NCBI RefSeq assembly: GCF_006346395.1
Contig: NZ_VDMS01000004.1
Coordinates: forward strand, 186,001-250,000
Origin: Nocardioides plantarum
GTDB lineage: Bacteria > Actinomycetota > Actinomycetes > Propionibacteriales > Nocardioidaceae
Length of the DNA stretch: 64,000 nucleotides
Direction: 5' to 3'
The notes beneath the pieces were generated by a model. The model saw only the letters and a list, made by a program, of their open reading frames with translations. It was not told where the DNA came from and ran no database searches. Made by a program: the position numbers and the translations under genes. Positions 1 to 7,497 of the stretch are shown here, piece after piece (the stretch's first letter is position 1; the number at the start of each line of letters is the position of its first letter).

Positions 1-618
1 GCTCTCGACCTGATCGCCGACGCGCGCGCCGAGGGGCTGCGGGTCACGGTCGAGACCTGCCCGCACTACCTGTGCTTCGCGGCCGAGACCATCCCCGACG
101 CCGCACCGCAGTTCAAGTGCTGCCCGCCGATCCGTGACCGCGGCAACCGCGAGGAGCTCTGGTCGGCGCTGCGGGCCGGCGTCATCGACACCATCGTCAG
201 CGACCACTCCCCCGCGACCGCGGAGGAGAAGAACCGCGGCGACGGCGACCTCCAGCAGGCCTGGGGCGGCGTCTCGGGTCTCCAGGTCGGCTTCTCCGCG
301 GTCGCCCAGGAGGCGCGGCGCCGCGGCATCCCGCTCGCCCAGGTCAGCCGCTGGATGTCACGCCACACCGCCGACCTGGTCGGCCTGGGTCACAAGGGAC
401 GCATCGAGGTCGGTGCCGACGCCGACCTGGCCGTCTACGACACCGGCGTCACCTTCCGCATCGAGGCGACCCGCCTGGCCCACCGCAACCCGATCTCGGC
501 GTACGACGGCCTCACCTACGGCGGCCGCGTCACCCGCTCCGTGGTGCGCGGCAACGCGATCGACGTCGAGCGCCCCGACCACGACTGGGGGCGCCAGCTG
601 CGGCGTCCGGGGTCCTGA
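1..618 (+). CDS. allB: Allantoinase, C-terminal part (cut by window start)
   Basis: The reading frame is open from base 1, so the N-terminus lies outside the window; about 205 residues remain. Visible motifs are ETCPHYL near the start, then CCPPIRD and SDHSP, typical of cyclic amidohydrolases of the allantoinase/dihydroorotase type. The SDHSP aspartate is the usual catalytic residue. The C-terminus (GRIEVGADADLAVYD) is the standard closing beta-sandwich of the fold. By family knowledge it hydrolyses allantoin to allantoate in purine use; hydantoinase is the main alternative. It converges on the MOSC gene across a long hairpin. Confidence 0.85.
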   Translation, partial: ALDLIADARAEGLRVTVETCPHYLCFAAETIPDAAPQFKCCPPIRDRGNREELWSALRAGVIDTIVSDHSPATAEEKNRGDGDLQQAWGGVSGLQVGFSAVAQEARRRGIPLAQVSRWMSRHTADLVGLGHKGRIEVGADADLAVYDTGVTFRIEATRLAHRNPISAYDGLTYGGRVTRSVVRGNAIDVERPDHDWGRQLRRPGS

Positions 619-638
619 GCCGCCGGGCACGGCCGGAT

Positions 639-706
639 GTTACTGACCGTTCGGACTTCTGACCTGCGCGTTGAAGCGCATGGCAGAAGTCCGAACGGTC
701 GGTAAC
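639..706. terminator. Long inverted repeat between convergent genes
   Basis: Two 23-nt arms, 639-661 and 684-706, are complementary at 22 of 23 positions. The 22-nt loop carries a second 5-bp stem (665-669 with 676-680). It sits exactly between the allantoinase stop at 618 and the MOSC stop at 716 on the other strand, as expected for a bidirectional terminator. No U-tract follows either arm, so it could instead be a dispersed palindromic element. Confidence 0.6.
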
Positions 707-715
707 AAGCGGCCG

Positions 716-1207
716 TCAGGGCAGCCGGCCGCGCAGCCCCCGACCGATCTCGGGCACGATGTCGTGGGTGCCGGGGACACCCAGGTCGACCACGTCACCC
801 AGCGCCACGACGCCGCCCTCGAGCACCCGGAGGACCGAGCCGCCGCGGTGCCGTAGGGCGTCCTGGGCGCCGGGTCCGATCGTGTCGTCGAGCAGCTTGC
901 ACGGGGCCGCGACGCGCACGACCTGGAGCAGCACGGGCCCGACCCGGACCAGCGCGCCCGGCTCGCGGGGTACGACGCCGTGGTCGATCGTGAGGTTGCG
1001 GCGGGTGAGTCCGGGAGCCACGTTGGAGCCGTGCAGGACGGCGGCCTCGGCCAGCGCGTCGAGGCTCTGCAGCGTGACGTGGCGGTGGCGGGTGCCGTGG
1101 TAGCGGTCACCGACGATGCCCTTGCCGGCCTCGACGTCGACCCGCTCGACCGCCCGCATCGGCAGCCGGGTCGCCTTGGCGACGTGGATCGCGACGACGG
1201 TCGGCAC
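716..1207 (-). CDS. MOSC domain protein
   Basis: 163 residues, the size of a stand-alone MOSC domain. It has the GDRYHG segment at about 33-38 and a conserved cysteine at about 103 (APCKLL), the residue that carries sulfur in MOSC proteins. MOSC domains bind or transfer sulfur/molybdenum cofactor or hydroxylated bases; the substrate here cannot be read. It starts with GTG, 4 nt after the stop of the upstream membrane gene, so it is the last gene of a satD-membrane-MOSC operon. Confidence 0.8.
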   Translation of the reverse strand: MPTVVAIHVAKATRLPMRAVERVDVEAGKGIVGDRYHGTRHRHVTLQSLDALAEAAVLHGSNVAPGLTRRNLTIDHGVVPREPGALVRVGPVLLQVVRVAAPCKLLDDTIGPGAQDALRHRGGSVLRVLEGGVVALGDVVDLGVPGTHDIVPEIGRGLRGRLP

Positions 1208-1211
1208 CCCC

Positions 1212-1964
1212 TCATCCCACCAGGGCCAGGCAAGCCAGCGAGACCGACCAGGAGACGAAGCTGCCGACGAGGAAGTACTCGGTCACCTCGTGGATGCCCG
1301 GGCCCGGGGTCCCGTCGGCTCGCGCGGACTGCAGCTCGGGGAAGCGCAGCAACCCCTTGGCGGCGATCACGATGCTGGCCGCGGTGACCTCGCCGGCCAG
1401 CCCGAGCCCGACGATGAACAGCCGCTCGAGCGGCCCGAGGATGCGTCCGCCCTTGAGCGCGCCGGCCGGGGCCTGACCGGACGTGCTGCGCAGCGGGTGG
1501 CCGGTGCCGGTGGCCCCGAGCACGAGCCGCACCACCACGTTGCCGGTGGACAGCTGCACCAGCAGCACCCCGAGCACGACCAGGGCACGGTCGGGGGCGA
1601 CGCCGGCGAGCAGCGGCAGCGCGGTGGCCTCCAGCCAGTCGCCGAGCGGGCCTCCCGCCTCAGGGGCGGCGCCGGAGGCGAGCAGGGTGCCGGCGACGGC
1701 CACCCCGAGCACCGCCAGCGTCAGCCGGTAGCGGCGCCGCGCGAAGCCCAGGGTCACGCTCTCGCCGCAGACGGCCACCACGACCGCGAGCACCAGGACC
1801 CCGACGACGTCGGCGCCGGTCAGGCCGGCCAGCAGGCCCAGGGCGACGACGACCAGCGATCCGACGCCCTCGGCGATCCGTCCGCGCCGGGGCGAGGAGG
1901 GCAGCATCGAGAACACCAGGTCGCTCACTCCGAGCCCGATCAGCAGCAGCCCCACCCAGCTCAC
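1212..1964 (-). CDS. Multi-pass membrane protein coupled to satD
   Basis: About 250 residues with roughly seven hydrophobic segments and no catalytic motif I recognise. I chose the GTG at 1964 because it overlaps the satD stop as GTGA, the coupling style used throughout this window. An in-frame ATG at 1982 would add six residues. Membrane proteins of this sort are often encoded next to SatD-type regulators, but the function is unknown. The central part ends LLRFPELQSARADG and is followed by two more hydrophobic stretches. Confidence 0.7.
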   Translation of the reverse strand: MSWVGLLLIGLGVSDLVFSMLPSSPRRGRIAEGVGSLVVVALGLLAGLTGADVVGVLVLAVVVAVCGESVTLGFARRRYRLTLAVLGVAVAGTLLASGAAPEAGGPLGDWLEATALPLLAGVAPDRALVVLGVLLVQLSTGNVVVRLVLGATGTGHPLRSTSGQAPAGALKGGRILGPLERLFIVGLGLAGEVTAASIVIAAKGLLRFPELQSARADGTPGPGIHEVTEYFLVGSFVSWSVSLACLALVG

Positions 1965-2605
1965 GGCAACAGCTCCATCCATCGGCTCATGGTCACGACG
2001 ACACCGATGCCGTCGCGGCGGACGCGCTGGGAGACCGCGGAGGCCGACACACCCGCCTCCTCGGCCAGCTCCCGCTGCGACCGCCCGCCCAGCAGACCAC
2101 GCAGCACCGACAACGAGCGCGCGTCGAGCCGCCCGACCAGCTCGTCGCGGGCCAGCAGAGCCGCCTCGACCGCGGGCGCGGCCGGGTCGCCCGCCGGGTC
2201 GCCCGCCGGGTCGTCGCTCCCGACCGAGCGGTACGCCGTCCGGGCGGTCCGGGTGACCGCGCTCGCCTCCAGATCCGCGACGGCCTCGATGGCCGCGCGG
2301 GCCGCCCACCAGCCCGGTCCGTCCTCGATGGCGCGGTCGTGGTCGAGGACCGTGGCGGGGCCGCGGCCGAGACCGTGGCGCACGTCGTGGTCGGGCAGCA
2401 GCGCGACACGCACCGCCAGGGTCACCGCGACGGCCGCACCGAGGGAGGCCACGGTGCCCTGGTACTCGTCGCCGACCGTGATCCGCAGGTCGGCGTCCCA
2501 CCGGTCGTTGGCCTCGGCCAGCACCCGGCTGAGACGCTGGTGCAGGCCGAGGCGGTCCTCGACCCCGCGAGAGCCGACGACGTCGCCGATGATCCGGACC
2601 ACCAT
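1961..2605 (-). CDS. SatD-family putative regulator
   Basis: 214 residues. The N-terminus (IIGDVVGSRG, then ITVGDEYQGTV) matches SatD-family proteins, and the C-terminus has a helix-turn-helix of the sigma-70 region 4 / LuxR kind (RSQRELAEEAGVSASAVSQ). A linker contains a triple PAGD repeat from a 12-bp tandem. The ATG at 2605 lies 6 nt after a TATGGT -10 box and beside a palindrome, suggesting a leaderless, probably self-regulated transcript. Its cognate ligand is unknown. Confidence 0.75.
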   Translation of the reverse strand: MVVRIIGDVVGSRGVEDRLGLHQRLSRVLAEANDRWDADLRITVGDEYQGTVASLGAAVAVTLAVRVALLPDHDVRHGLGRGPATVLDHDRAIEDGPGWWAARAAIEAVADLEASAVTRTARTAYRSVGSDDPAGDPAGDPAAPAVEAALLARDELVGRLDARSLSVLRGLLGGRSQRELAEEAGVSASAVSQRVRRDGIGVVVTMSRWMELLP

Positions 2606-2611
2606 AAGAAG

Positions 2612-2639
2612 ACCATACCTTCATTCTGGCCGAATGAAG
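2612..2639 (-). promoter_or_regulatory. satD promoter with palindromic operator
   Basis: On the minus strand a TATGGT -10 box (2617 to 2612) ends 6 nt before the satD ATG. Just upstream lies a perfect 8-bp inverted repeat, CTTCATTC-N5-GAATGAAG (2619-2639), filling the spacer and -35 region. This layout suggests repression of a leaderless promoter, most simply by SatD itself; the regulator is inferred. Confidence 0.6.
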
Positions 2640-2652
2640 CGATCTTCTTCAC

Positions 2653-3825
2653 CTAGGCGCTGAGGATCAGCCCGCTGGTCGGCACCCCGGTCCCGGCGGT
2701 GACCAGGACGTGGGAGTCGGCGGCGGCCGCGACCGGGTTGACCGAGGTGCCGCGGACCTGCCGCACGCCCTCGGCGATGCCGTTCATGCCGTGGATGTAG
2801 GCCTCCCCGAGCTGGCCGCCGTGGGTGTTGAGCGGCAGCCGGCCCCCGACCTCGATCGCCCCGCCGGCGACGAAGCCGGGCGCCTCCCCGCGACCGCAGA
2901 AGCCCAGCTCCTCGAGCTGCATGAGCACGTAAGGCGTGAAGTGGTCGTAGAGGATCGCCATCGGCATGTCGGCCGGCGTCAGCCCCGACTGGCGCCACAG
3001 CTCGCGGCCCACGACGCCCATCTCGGGGATCCCGATGTCGTCGCGGTAGTAGGACGTCATCACGAACTGGTCGCGCCCGCTCCCCTGGGCCGCGGCGGCG
3101 ACGTACGCCGGCTTCTGCCGCAGGTCGCGGGCGCGCTCGGCCGAGACGATCACCAGGGCGACGGCGCCGTCGCTCTCCTGGCAGCAGTCGAGGAGGTGGA
3201 GCGGGTCGACGATCATGCGGGACGCCTGGTGGTCCTCGATCGTGATCGGCCGGCCGTGGAAGAACGCGTGCGGGTTGGTGGCCGCGTGCCGACGGTCGGC
3301 CACGGCGACGGCACCGAAGTCGGCCGAGGTGGCGCCGTACTCGTGCATGTAGCGACGCGCCTGCATGGCCACCGTCGCCGCGGGCGTGCCGAGACCGAAC
3401 GGGTAGGACCAAGCGTTGTCGAGCCCGTTGGTGTTGACCTGCGTCGCGGCCGCCACCGAGAACTGGCCGAAGCGGCTCTCGGAGCGCTCGTTGAAGCCCC
3501 GGTAGGCCACGACCACGTCGGCCACCCCGGTCGCCACCGCCATCGCCGCCTGCTGCACCGTCGCGCACGCCCCACCGCCGCCGAAGTTGATCCGGCTGAA
3601 GAACCGCAGCTCCGGTACGCCGAGCTCGCGGGCCACCGCGATCTCCGAGGACGTGTCCATCGTGAAGGTGGTCAGGCCGTCGACGTCGGCGGCGGTCAGC
3701 CCACAGTCGGCGAGTGCTGCGCGCACGGCCTCGACCGACAGCTGCAGCTCCGAGCGGCCCGAGGCCTTGGAGAACTCCGTCGCGCCGATGCCGGCGATCG
3801 CGGCCTTGCCGGACAGCCCGCTCAC
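2653..3825 (-). CDS. ltp2: Steroid side-chain aldolase, Ltp2-like thiolase superfamily
   Basis: 390 residues with a thiolase/SCP-x fold. The nucleophile region reads FGGGGACATVQQA rather than a thiolase CxS, and the C-terminus has THGGQLGEAYIHG with the tyrosine seen in Ltp2-type aldolases. In Mycobacterium Ltp2 cleaves the C22 steroid-CoA aldol with a DUF35 partner, releasing propionyl-CoA and the 17-keto steroid. The order chsE-chsH2-chsH1-ltp2 matches the igr operon. It starts at GTG 3825, about 110 bp after chsH1, the gap being filled by a repeat pair. Confidence 0.82.
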   Translation of the reverse strand: MSGLSGKAAIAGIGATEFSKASGRSELQLSVEAVRAALADCGLTAADVDGLTTFTMDTSSEIAVARELGVPELRFFSRINFGGGGACATVQQAAMAVATGVADVVVAYRGFNERSESRFGQFSVAAATQVNTNGLDNAWSYPFGLGTPAATVAMQARRYMHEYGATSADFGAVAVADRRHAATNPHAFFHGRPITIEDHQASRMIVDPLHLLDCCQESDGAVALVIVSAERARDLRQKPAYVAAAAQGSGRDQFVMTSYYRDDIGIPEMGVVGRELWRQSGLTPADMPMAILYDHFTPYVLMQLEELGFCGRGEAPGFVAGGAIEVGGRLPLNTHGGQLGEAYIHGMNGIAEGVRQVRGTSVNPVAAAADSHVLVTAGTGVPTSGLILSA

Positions 3826-3845
3826 GCGCGCACCCCGGACCGAGT

Positions 3846-3924
3846 GGTCTCGAGACGGTTGCTAGCGCAACCTCCTCGACCACCGTTGGTCGAGGAAGGC
3901 GCGCTAGCGCCTGTCTCGAGACCA
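3846..3924. repeat. Pair of palindromic repeat elements within operon
   Basis: Two copies of the dispersed element lie head to head: 3846-3881 begins GGTCTCGAGACGG and ends CTCCTCGACC, and 3887-3924 is the same element reversed. Each has an internal GCTAGC-centred palindrome. They lie between chsH1 and ltp2, where the other genes of the operon overlap. They are related to the copy at 8459-8497. Confidence 0.85.
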
Positions 3925-3934
3925 CCTGACGTCC

Positions 3935-4321
3935 TCATACCGCCACCGTGACGGTGCCGGTGACGTGGTCGCCCAGCGACACCCGGCCGACGACGGCGAT
4001 CGTCGCGACCCCGTCCTCGACACCCGTGACCTCGCCGGTGAAGCTGAGCGTGTCGTAGGGGTAGGCAGGCGCCCCGAGGCGGATGGCGATGCCCGTGAGC
4101 CGGGCGTCGTGGCCGACCCAGTCGACGACGTACTTCTCGACCAGGGCGTTGCTGGTCAGGATGTTCATGAAGATGTCCTTCGAACCGGCGGCCTGGGCGA
4201 CGTCGCGGTCGTGGTGGACGTCCTGCCAGTCACGGGTGGCGAGAGCGGTGCTCACGATCGTGGTCGGCGTCATCGGCAGGCTCCACTCGGGGATCGCCTG
4301 ACCGGGCTCCAGCGTGCGCAT
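3935..4321 (-). CDS. chsH1: MaoC-like steroid enoyl-CoA hydratase subunit, ChsH1-like
   Basis: 128 residues, a single hot-dog domain with the R-hydratase motif around RDWQDVHHDRDVA (Asp and His catalytic). ChsH1 in Mycobacterium pairs with ChsH2 to hydrate the 3-carbon steroid side-chain enoyl-CoA. The ATG at 4321 overlaps the DUF35 stop (TGATG), so the two are translated together. Assignment rests on the domain, the size and the igr gene order. Confidence 0.82.
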   Translation of the reverse strand: MRTLEPGQAIPEWSLPMTPTTIVSTALATRDWQDVHHDRDVAQAAGSKDIFMNILTSNALVEKYVVDWVGHDARLTGIAIRLGAPAYPYDTLSFTGEVTGVEDGVATIAVVGRVSLGDHVTGTVTVAV

Positions 4322-4704
4322 CAGGCCTTCCTCCAGATCGGGAGAGTGAGCTCGTCGTCGACGCGGTCGAACTCCACGCGGACGCGGTCGCCGATCGCCA
4401 GGTCGTCGACCCCGGCGACCTCGCCGATCATCCGCACGCCCTCGTCGAGGTCGACCAGCGCGATCACGATCGGCAGCTCCTTGCCGGGGACCGGCGGGTG
4501 CCGGTGAACGACGTAGGAGAAGACGGTGCCCTCGCCCGAGGCGACCTCGAAGCCACGGTCGTAGGCGTCGCACGACTGGCAGGCGGGGCCGGGCGGGAAC
4601 CGCTTGGCCCCGCAGGCGTTGCAGACCTGGATGCGGAGCTCGCCGGCTCGGGTGCCGTCCCAGAAGAACTGAGAGTCGCGGTTGACCATCGGGCGCACAG
4701 CCAT
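4321..4704 (-). CDS. DUF35 zinc-ribbon/OB-fold protein (ChsH2 C-terminal half)
   Basis: 127 residues with a rubredoxin-like zinc ribbon, Cys28/Cys31 and Cys42/Cys45, followed by an OB-fold. In mycobacterial ChsH2 this domain is fused after the MaoC domain and is the partner that Ltp2 needs for aldol cleavage. Here it is a separate gene. Its ATG overlaps the upstream stop (TGATG) and its stop overlaps the ChsH1 start, fixing the stoichiometry by coupling. Confidence 0.82.
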   Translation of the reverse strand: MAVRPMVNRDSQFFWDGTRAGELRIQVCNACGAKRFPPGPACQSCDAYDRGFEVASGEGTVFSYVVHRHPPVPGKELPIVIALVDLDEGVRMIGEVAGVDDLAIGDRVRVEFDRVDDELTLPIWRKA

Positions 4705-5192
4705 CAGCCACGCTCCTTCGGCACGAACTTGAGGACGCGGAAGAGCATCGTCGCCACTCGCTCCTCACCGACGTACCAGGTGTTGCGCGACGTCACGAAG
4801 TAGCCGGTGCCCATCGCGGTGCTCTTGGGCCCGACCACGGAGTCGAGCGCGCTGGTGACCCGCACGTCTTCGCCGACGCGCAGGTAGCGGTCGTAGGTCT
4901 GCTCGCAGTTGGTGCCGAGCACGGCGGTGAACCCCTCGGCGGTGAGGAACTCCGTCATCCGGCTCAGCGGGTCCTCGGGTGGGCGCCTGCGCCCCAGGCC
5001 CGGCATCGTCCAGACCTGGGCCATCGACGGCGGTGCCTCGCCCTGCCGGAACCTGTCGTTGTCGTAGCCCATGGCGTCGAGCCAGGTGCCGATGGTGGCC
5101 TGGTTGACGGCGTACGGCGCGCGCGACTCCGAGGCCTCGCCGAGCGCCTGGATGCGCTCGGCCTCGGCCATGATCCGCTCGTGGGAGCTCAC
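4704..5192 (-). CDS. chsH2: MaoC-like hydratase (ChsH2 N-terminal half)
   Basis: 162 residues of hot-dog fold of the FAS1/MaoC N-terminal type (IGTWLDAMGYDNDRF, later TRNTWYVGEE). It matches the N-terminal half of ChsH2, the non-catalytic partner of ChsH1. I chose GTG 5192 because it overlaps the dehydrogenase stop as GTGA; an internal ATG at 5171 is possible. Unlike ChsH2 of Mycobacterium (about 311 residues) it ends before the DUF35 domain, which is the next gene. Confidence 0.78.
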   Translation of the reverse strand: MSSHERIMAEAERIQALGEASESRAPYAVNQATIGTWLDAMGYDNDRFRQGEAPPSMAQVWTMPGLGRRRPPEDPLSRMTEFLTAEGFTAVLGTNCEQTYDRYLRVGEDVRVTSALDSVVGPKSTAMGTGYFVTSRNTWYVGEERVATMLFRVLKFVPKERG

Positions 5193-7438
5193 CGCGGCAC
5201 TCGCGGGAGGCCCAGCCCGAACATCGCGATGAGCTCGCGCTGCACCTCCTGTACGCCGCCGCCGAAGGTCAGCACCAGGTTGCGCTTGGCCTGGTCGTCG
5301 AGGTATCGGAGCAGTGCTCTCGTCTCCTCGTCGGCCGGGTCTCCGTAGCGCTGCACGACGGCGACGAGGTCGGCGGAGAGGTGCTGCACCTGGTCGGCCG
5401 CGAAGACCTTGGACGACGACGCGTCGCCCACGGAGATCTCGCCGACGGCCGCCGCGCGGGCGACCTCCCAGTTGAGCAGCTCGTTGACGCGGAAGACCGC
5501 GGTGACCCGGCCGAGCACGTCGCGGACGTCGGGGCGGTCGACGGCGCCCGCCTTGGTGGCCCAGTCGACGATCCGGTCGCGCAGGCCCTCGATCCGGCCG
5601 GCCGGGCCGAGCATGACGCGCTCGTGGTTGAGCTGGGTGGTGATCAGCTTCCACCCGTGGTTCTCCTCGCCGACCAGCATGTCGACGGGGACGCGGACGT
5701 CGTTGTAGTAGGTCGCGTTGGTGTGGTGCGCCCCGTCGGCGGTGATGATCGGCGTGAACGAGTAGCCCGGGTCGGTGGTGTCGACGATCAGGATCGAGAT
5801 GCCCTTGTGCTTCGGGGCGTCGGGATCGGTGCGCACAGCGAGCCAGACGAAGTCGGCCTGGTGCCCGCCGGTGGTCCACATCTTCTGGCCGTTGACGACG
5901 TAGTGGTCGCCGTCGCGCCGGGCCGTCGTGCGCAGCGCGGCCAGGTCGGTGCCGGCGTCGGGCTCGCTGTAGCCGATCGCGAAGTGGACGTCGCCGGCCA
6001 GGACCCGCCGCAGGAACAGGTCCTTCTGCTTCGGCGTGCCGTGCCGGATCAGCGTCGGGCCCACCGTCTGCAGGGTGACCGCCGGCAGGTGCACGTCGGC
6101 GTGCTGGGCCTCGTTGGCGAAGATCGTCTGCTCGATCTCGCCGAGCCCGTGGCCGCCGTACTCCTGGGGCCAGCCGATCCCCATCCAGCCGTCGGCGCCC
6201 ATCTGACGGATCGTCCGCTGGTAGACCTCGCCGTGCCGGTCCTGGCTCATCTCGTCGTGCTCGTCGTGGGAGGCGAGCCCGTGGAAGTAGCTGCGGATCT
6301 CGGCCTTGAGCGCACGCTGGTCGGCGGTGAGCTCGAGGTTCTTGGCGGTGGGGTCCTCGACCAGCACGTCGCCCGGCAGGGTGCCGAGGGCGTGGGCGAT
6401 GTCGACGACCCAGGAGTAGTAGTGGTGCAGCGGATAGGTCGTGTCGACGCCCATGCCGCCGTGCAGGTGGTGACAGGTCCGCAGCGCCTTCGGCGCCTCG
6501 GTGCACGCCCAGTACGCCGACACGGCGAGGTCGTCGGTGGCGTCGAGCCCCTCGCGCACGCGCCACGCAGCGTTGTCGGCGGCGAGGTCGAGGGTCCGGG
6601 AGGCGATGTAGAGGTCGGCGGCCTGCATGGCGACGGCCTGGAACTGCGCCAGCGCCCGACCGAACTGCTCGCGACCCTTGACGTAGTCGGCCGTCAGGTC
6701 GACCGCGCCCCTGACGACGCCGGCCGCCAGCAGGGCCAGACCGGCCACGGCGTGCTCGACGAGCACCCGTGCCGCCGTACCGCTGCCGGGTCCGTCCGCC
6801 GCACCGAGGAGCTCGGCGGGCGCGCCGTCGAGGACGACGGTGTGCTGGGTGATCCGGGCCGAGGAGCCCGACTCGACCAGGGTGACGCCGGGTCCGGCCG
6901 GGTCGACGAGGACGACGACGTCGCGCCCGTCGACGCCACCCTCGCGGACGGTGAGCAGGAGCCGGTGGGCGGTGCTCGCGTAGGAGACGCCGATCTTGCG
7001 GCCGGTGACGGTGCCGCCGGCGTACCAGGTCTCGGGGCGCTCGGTGATCGTGCGTCCTACCTCGCGCAGGGCGGGGGCCAGCACGACGTCGCCGGTGGCG
7101 ACCCCGGGCAGCAGGGCGGCCTGCTGCTCGTCGGTACCGACGGCGGCGACGGTCAGGACACCGCAGCACAGCGTCTCCCAGACGGGCAGGTGGGCCGCGC
7201 GGGCGCCGGTCTCGCGCAGCAGCACGGCGACCTCGTCGAGGCCGAGCCCCTCGCCGCCGTGGGCCTCGGGGACCGGCACCGACAGCAGCCCTGCCTCGGC
7301 CAGGGCCGCCCAGGTCGGCCCCGCCGGCGTCCCCTCGCTGGTCCTGGCGGCCGCCTGGTCGAGCACCGAGGTGATGACCGACCGGACGGCCTCGACCGAC
7401 TCCTGGTCCGCGGGGGCGTATCCATCGACAGGGCTCAC
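5189..7438 (-). CDS. Fused ChsE1-ChsE2 steroid acyl-CoA dehydrogenase
   Basis: 749 residues holding two acyl-CoA dehydrogenase domains. Residues 1-345 resemble FadE28/ChsE1 (REQFGRALAQFQAV; CHHLHGGMGVD). Residues from about 365 on resemble FadE29/ChsE2 (FAIGYSEPDAGTDLA; NGQKMWTTGGH; NATYYNDVRVPVDML). In M. tuberculosis these are two genes whose products form an alpha2beta2 dehydrogenase for the 3-carbon steroid side chain. Here they are one chain. It starts at GTG 7438, 7 nt after a TACAGT -10 box that overlaps a KstR box, so the transcript is probably leaderless and KstR-repressed. First gene of the operon. Confidence 0.85.
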   Translation of the reverse strand: MSPVDGYAPADQESVEAVRSVITSVLDQAAARTSEGTPAGPTWAALAEAGLLSVPVPEAHGGEGLGLDEVAVLLRETGARAAHLPVWETLCCGVLTVAAVGTDEQQAALLPGVATGDVVLAPALREVGRTITERPETWYAGGTVTGRKIGVSYASTAHRLLLTVREGGVDGRDVVVLVDPAGPGVTLVESGSSARITQHTVVLDGAPAELLGAADGPGSGTAARVLVEHAVAGLALLAAGVVRGAVDLTADYVKGREQFGRALAQFQAVAMQAADLYIASRTLDLAADNAAWRVREGLDATDDLAVSAYWACTEAPKALRTCHHLHGGMGVDTTYPLHHYYSWVVDIAHALGTLPGDVLVEDPTAKNLELTADQRALKAEIRSYFHGLASHDEHDEMSQDRHGEVYQRTIRQMGADGWMGIGWPQEYGGHGLGEIEQTIFANEAQHADVHLPAVTLQTVGPTLIRHGTPKQKDLFLRRVLAGDVHFAIGYSEPDAGTDLAALRTTARRDGDHYVVNGQKMWTTGGHQADFVWLAVRTDPDAPKHKGISILIVDTTDPGYSFTPIITADGAHHTNATYYNDVRVPVDMLVGEENHGWKLITTQLNHERVMLGPAGRIEGLRDRIVDWATKAGAVDRPDVRDVLGRVTAVFRVNELLNWEVARAAAVGEISVGDASSSKVFAADQVQHLSADLVAVVQRYGDPADEETRALLRYLDDQAKRNLVLTFGGGVQEVQRELIAMFGLGLPRVPR

Positions 7439-7447
7439 GGACGAAAC

Positions 7448-7461
7448 TGTAACCTGTTCTA
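7448..7461. promoter_or_regulatory. KstR box, igr-like operon
   Basis: TGTAACCTGTTCTA fits TnnAACnnGTTnnA exactly. On the minus strand the -10 box TACAGT (7451-7446) shares its last four bases and is 7 nt before the dehydrogenase GTG. A plus-strand gene starts at 7498, so both directions could be controlled. Confidence 0.85.
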
Positions 7462-7497
7462 GTTCTCGCTGCCACGCCCTGCGCCCAGGAGCCCGCC

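Noticed and set aside
5381..7462. Long plus-strand open frame opposite the fused dehydrogenase
   Set aside because: It mirrors the third-position GC of the real gene on the other strand and has no domain motif; such antisense frames occur opposite nearly every gene here.
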